A DNA stretch of 5,684 nucleotides from Magnetospira sp. GTDB lineage: Bacteria; Pseudomonadota; Alphaproteobacteria; Rhodospirillales; Magnetospiraceae. The position numbers and the translations under genes are program-made. Of this stretch, positions 4,860 to 5,684 are shown one piece after another. The stretch's first letter is position 1. Every line of letters starts with the position of its first letter. The stretch lies in the NCBI GenBank assembly GCA_028277325.1, contig JANQGL010000118.1, forward strand, positions 1-5,684, written 5' to 3'. The notes below the pieces were generated by a model. That model was not told where the DNA came from and did no database searches. It saw only the letters and a list, made by a program, of their open reading frames with translations.

Positions 4860-5684
4860 CCCCGCCGGCGGCCCGGACATCCGTTCGGCGAGGATGCGCG
4901 CCGCCCGGGCGGCGCCGGCCGGTGTCCAGTGGCCGTCGCAGGACAGGTACAGATCGCCCACCGCCTCCGGATCCGGATCGCGCAGGGAGTCGGCCAGATC
5001 GATCACCCGCACCCCGGCCGGCGCCAGGGCGTCGCGCAGGGCGGCGACGATCGGCGCCGGGGCCTGCGGTTCGAGGGCGCGCAGGGCGGCGAGGTCGTGC
5101 GGGCGCGGGATCACGAAAACGGTGACCGGACGGTCGCCGGCCGCCTCGGCGATGCGGCGGAGGAAATGCGCGGCGGCGGCGAAGCGGCGCGCCGAGAACG
5201 CCACGTAGCGGCTGCGCCGCTTGCCGAATCCGCCCTCCGATCCGGCGTGCCGGGACGCCGCAAGGCGGAGTTCGCGCCAAACCCCATAGGTCCAGGTGGC
5301 GTTGAGCAGCCGGGCCTCGATCCGCGCCGCCCAGCCGTCGCCGGTCGCCGCGCGGCGCAGGTCGGCGAACGTCCGGGGCCGGTCGGGCGGCGGCACCCGG
5401 TAGAAGATCTCGTAGCCGTCCGCCGCCTGCCGCCAGTAGGGGCGGTAGCGCGGCCCCTTGTAGCGCCACGGCTCGGGGTCGTTGTCGGACAGGTCGTTGT
5501 CGGGCAGGAACCCGATCGCCACCTCGCTGTGGTCGAAGCCGGACGCCAGGTCGCGGTACAGGAGATACGCCTGCAGCGGCCCGAAATCGCCGGCCGACCC
5601 GAAGTTCATCACCGGCACCCCGAGACGCCGCTCCAAGGCCGCCGGCAGGGTGTCCGGATCGGCCAGCCCGTAGCCCTCGACGAA
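4854..5684 (-). CDS. SGNH/GDSL-like esterase or acyltransferase (AlgX/AlgJ-like), 5' end outside window
   Basis: The visible part is 276 residues and stays open to the right edge, beginning with FVEGYGL. In the SGNH superfamily this follows directly after Gly-Asp-Ser, so the nucleophile Ser is predicted to be the next codon outside the window. Later motifs agree: NFGSAGDFGP (26-35, oxyanion Gly block), GFLPDND (58-64, the Asn block) and DGHWTPAG near the C-terminus (codons 4937-4914), giving the Asp-x-His-Trp pattern of AlgX/AlgJ-like and related acetylation proteins. Such proteins add or remove acyl (often O-acetyl) groups on exported polysaccharides and are usually periplasmic or membrane-anchored; any signal peptide or membrane anchor would lie in the missing part. 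A TTG at 5636 could be taken as a start, but the frame and the conserved motif continue upstream of it. The deacetylase gene follows after 58 bases. Family is fairly sure; hydrolase versus transferase and the substrate are not. Confidence 0.8.
   Translation of the reverse strand, partial: FVEGYGLADPDTLPAALERRLGVPVMNFGSAGDFGPLQAYLLYRDLASGFDHSEVAIGFLPDNDLSDNDPEPWRYKGPRYRPYWRQAADGYEIFYRVPPPDRPRTFADLRRAATGDGWAARIEARLLNATWTYGVWRELRLAASRHAGSEGGFGKRRSRYVAFSARRFAAAAHFLRRIAEAAGDRPVTVFVIPRPHDLAALRALEPQAPAPIVAALRDALAPAGVRVIDLADSLRDPDPEAVGDLYLSCDGHWTPAGAARAARILAERMSGPPAGL

Noticed and set aside
3728..5125. A 465-codon plus-strand open frame across the deacetylase and the SGNH gene
   Set aside because: It crosses two well-supported genes and the gap between them, and shows only low-complexity Arg/Gly/Pro-rich sequence.

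Overview
The window is very GC-rich, with strongly G/C-biased third codon positions, and all five genes read on the minus strand. The gene set points to an alphaproteobacterium, probably near the Rhodospirillales: a DUF299 kinase/pyrophosphorylase, an HSD10-type short-chain dehydrogenase, a stand-alone divergent EF-G paralogue, a secreted NodB-fold deacetylase and an SGNH protein of the type found beside envelope polysaccharide genes. This placement is inferred from protein character only; there is no rRNA or other taxonomic marker here. No tRNA, mobile element, CRISPR array or integration site was seen, and no gap between genes exceeds about 140 bases.

In transcription order (high to low coordinate): (1) 5684-4854, the 3' part of an SGNH/GDSL-type gene, cut by the window edge exactly where its nucleophile motif should be. 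(2) 4795-3776, a secreted polysaccharide-deacetylase-like protein with its own good ribosome binding site and a candidate promoter overlapping the SGNH stop codon. (3) A 141-base gap with a long GC-rich hairpin, probably a terminator. (4) 3634-1601, a complete divergent EF-G-like translational GTPase starting at GTG behind a perfect AGGAGG. (5) A 136-base gap with a candidate -10 box, a small 5'-UTR hairpin and a run of nine G at the ribosome binding site. (6) 1464-712, an SDR, overlapping by ATGA with (7) 715-1, a DUF299 pyruvate phosphate dikinase/PEP synthase regulator cut by the left edge.

Three functional blocks are visible. The SGNH and deacetylase genes probably trim or modify acyl groups on an exported polysaccharide. 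The EF-G paralogue is apparently its own unit. The SDR and the dikinase regulator form a translationally coupled pair that may link acyl-CoA or other oxidative carbon metabolism with pyruvate/PEP interconversion.

I did not find a clear new system. The best leads are the changed switch II residue in the EF-G paralogue, the His-to-Gln change in the metal motif of the deacetylase, the G9 tract at the SDR start, and the SDR-DUF299 coupling.
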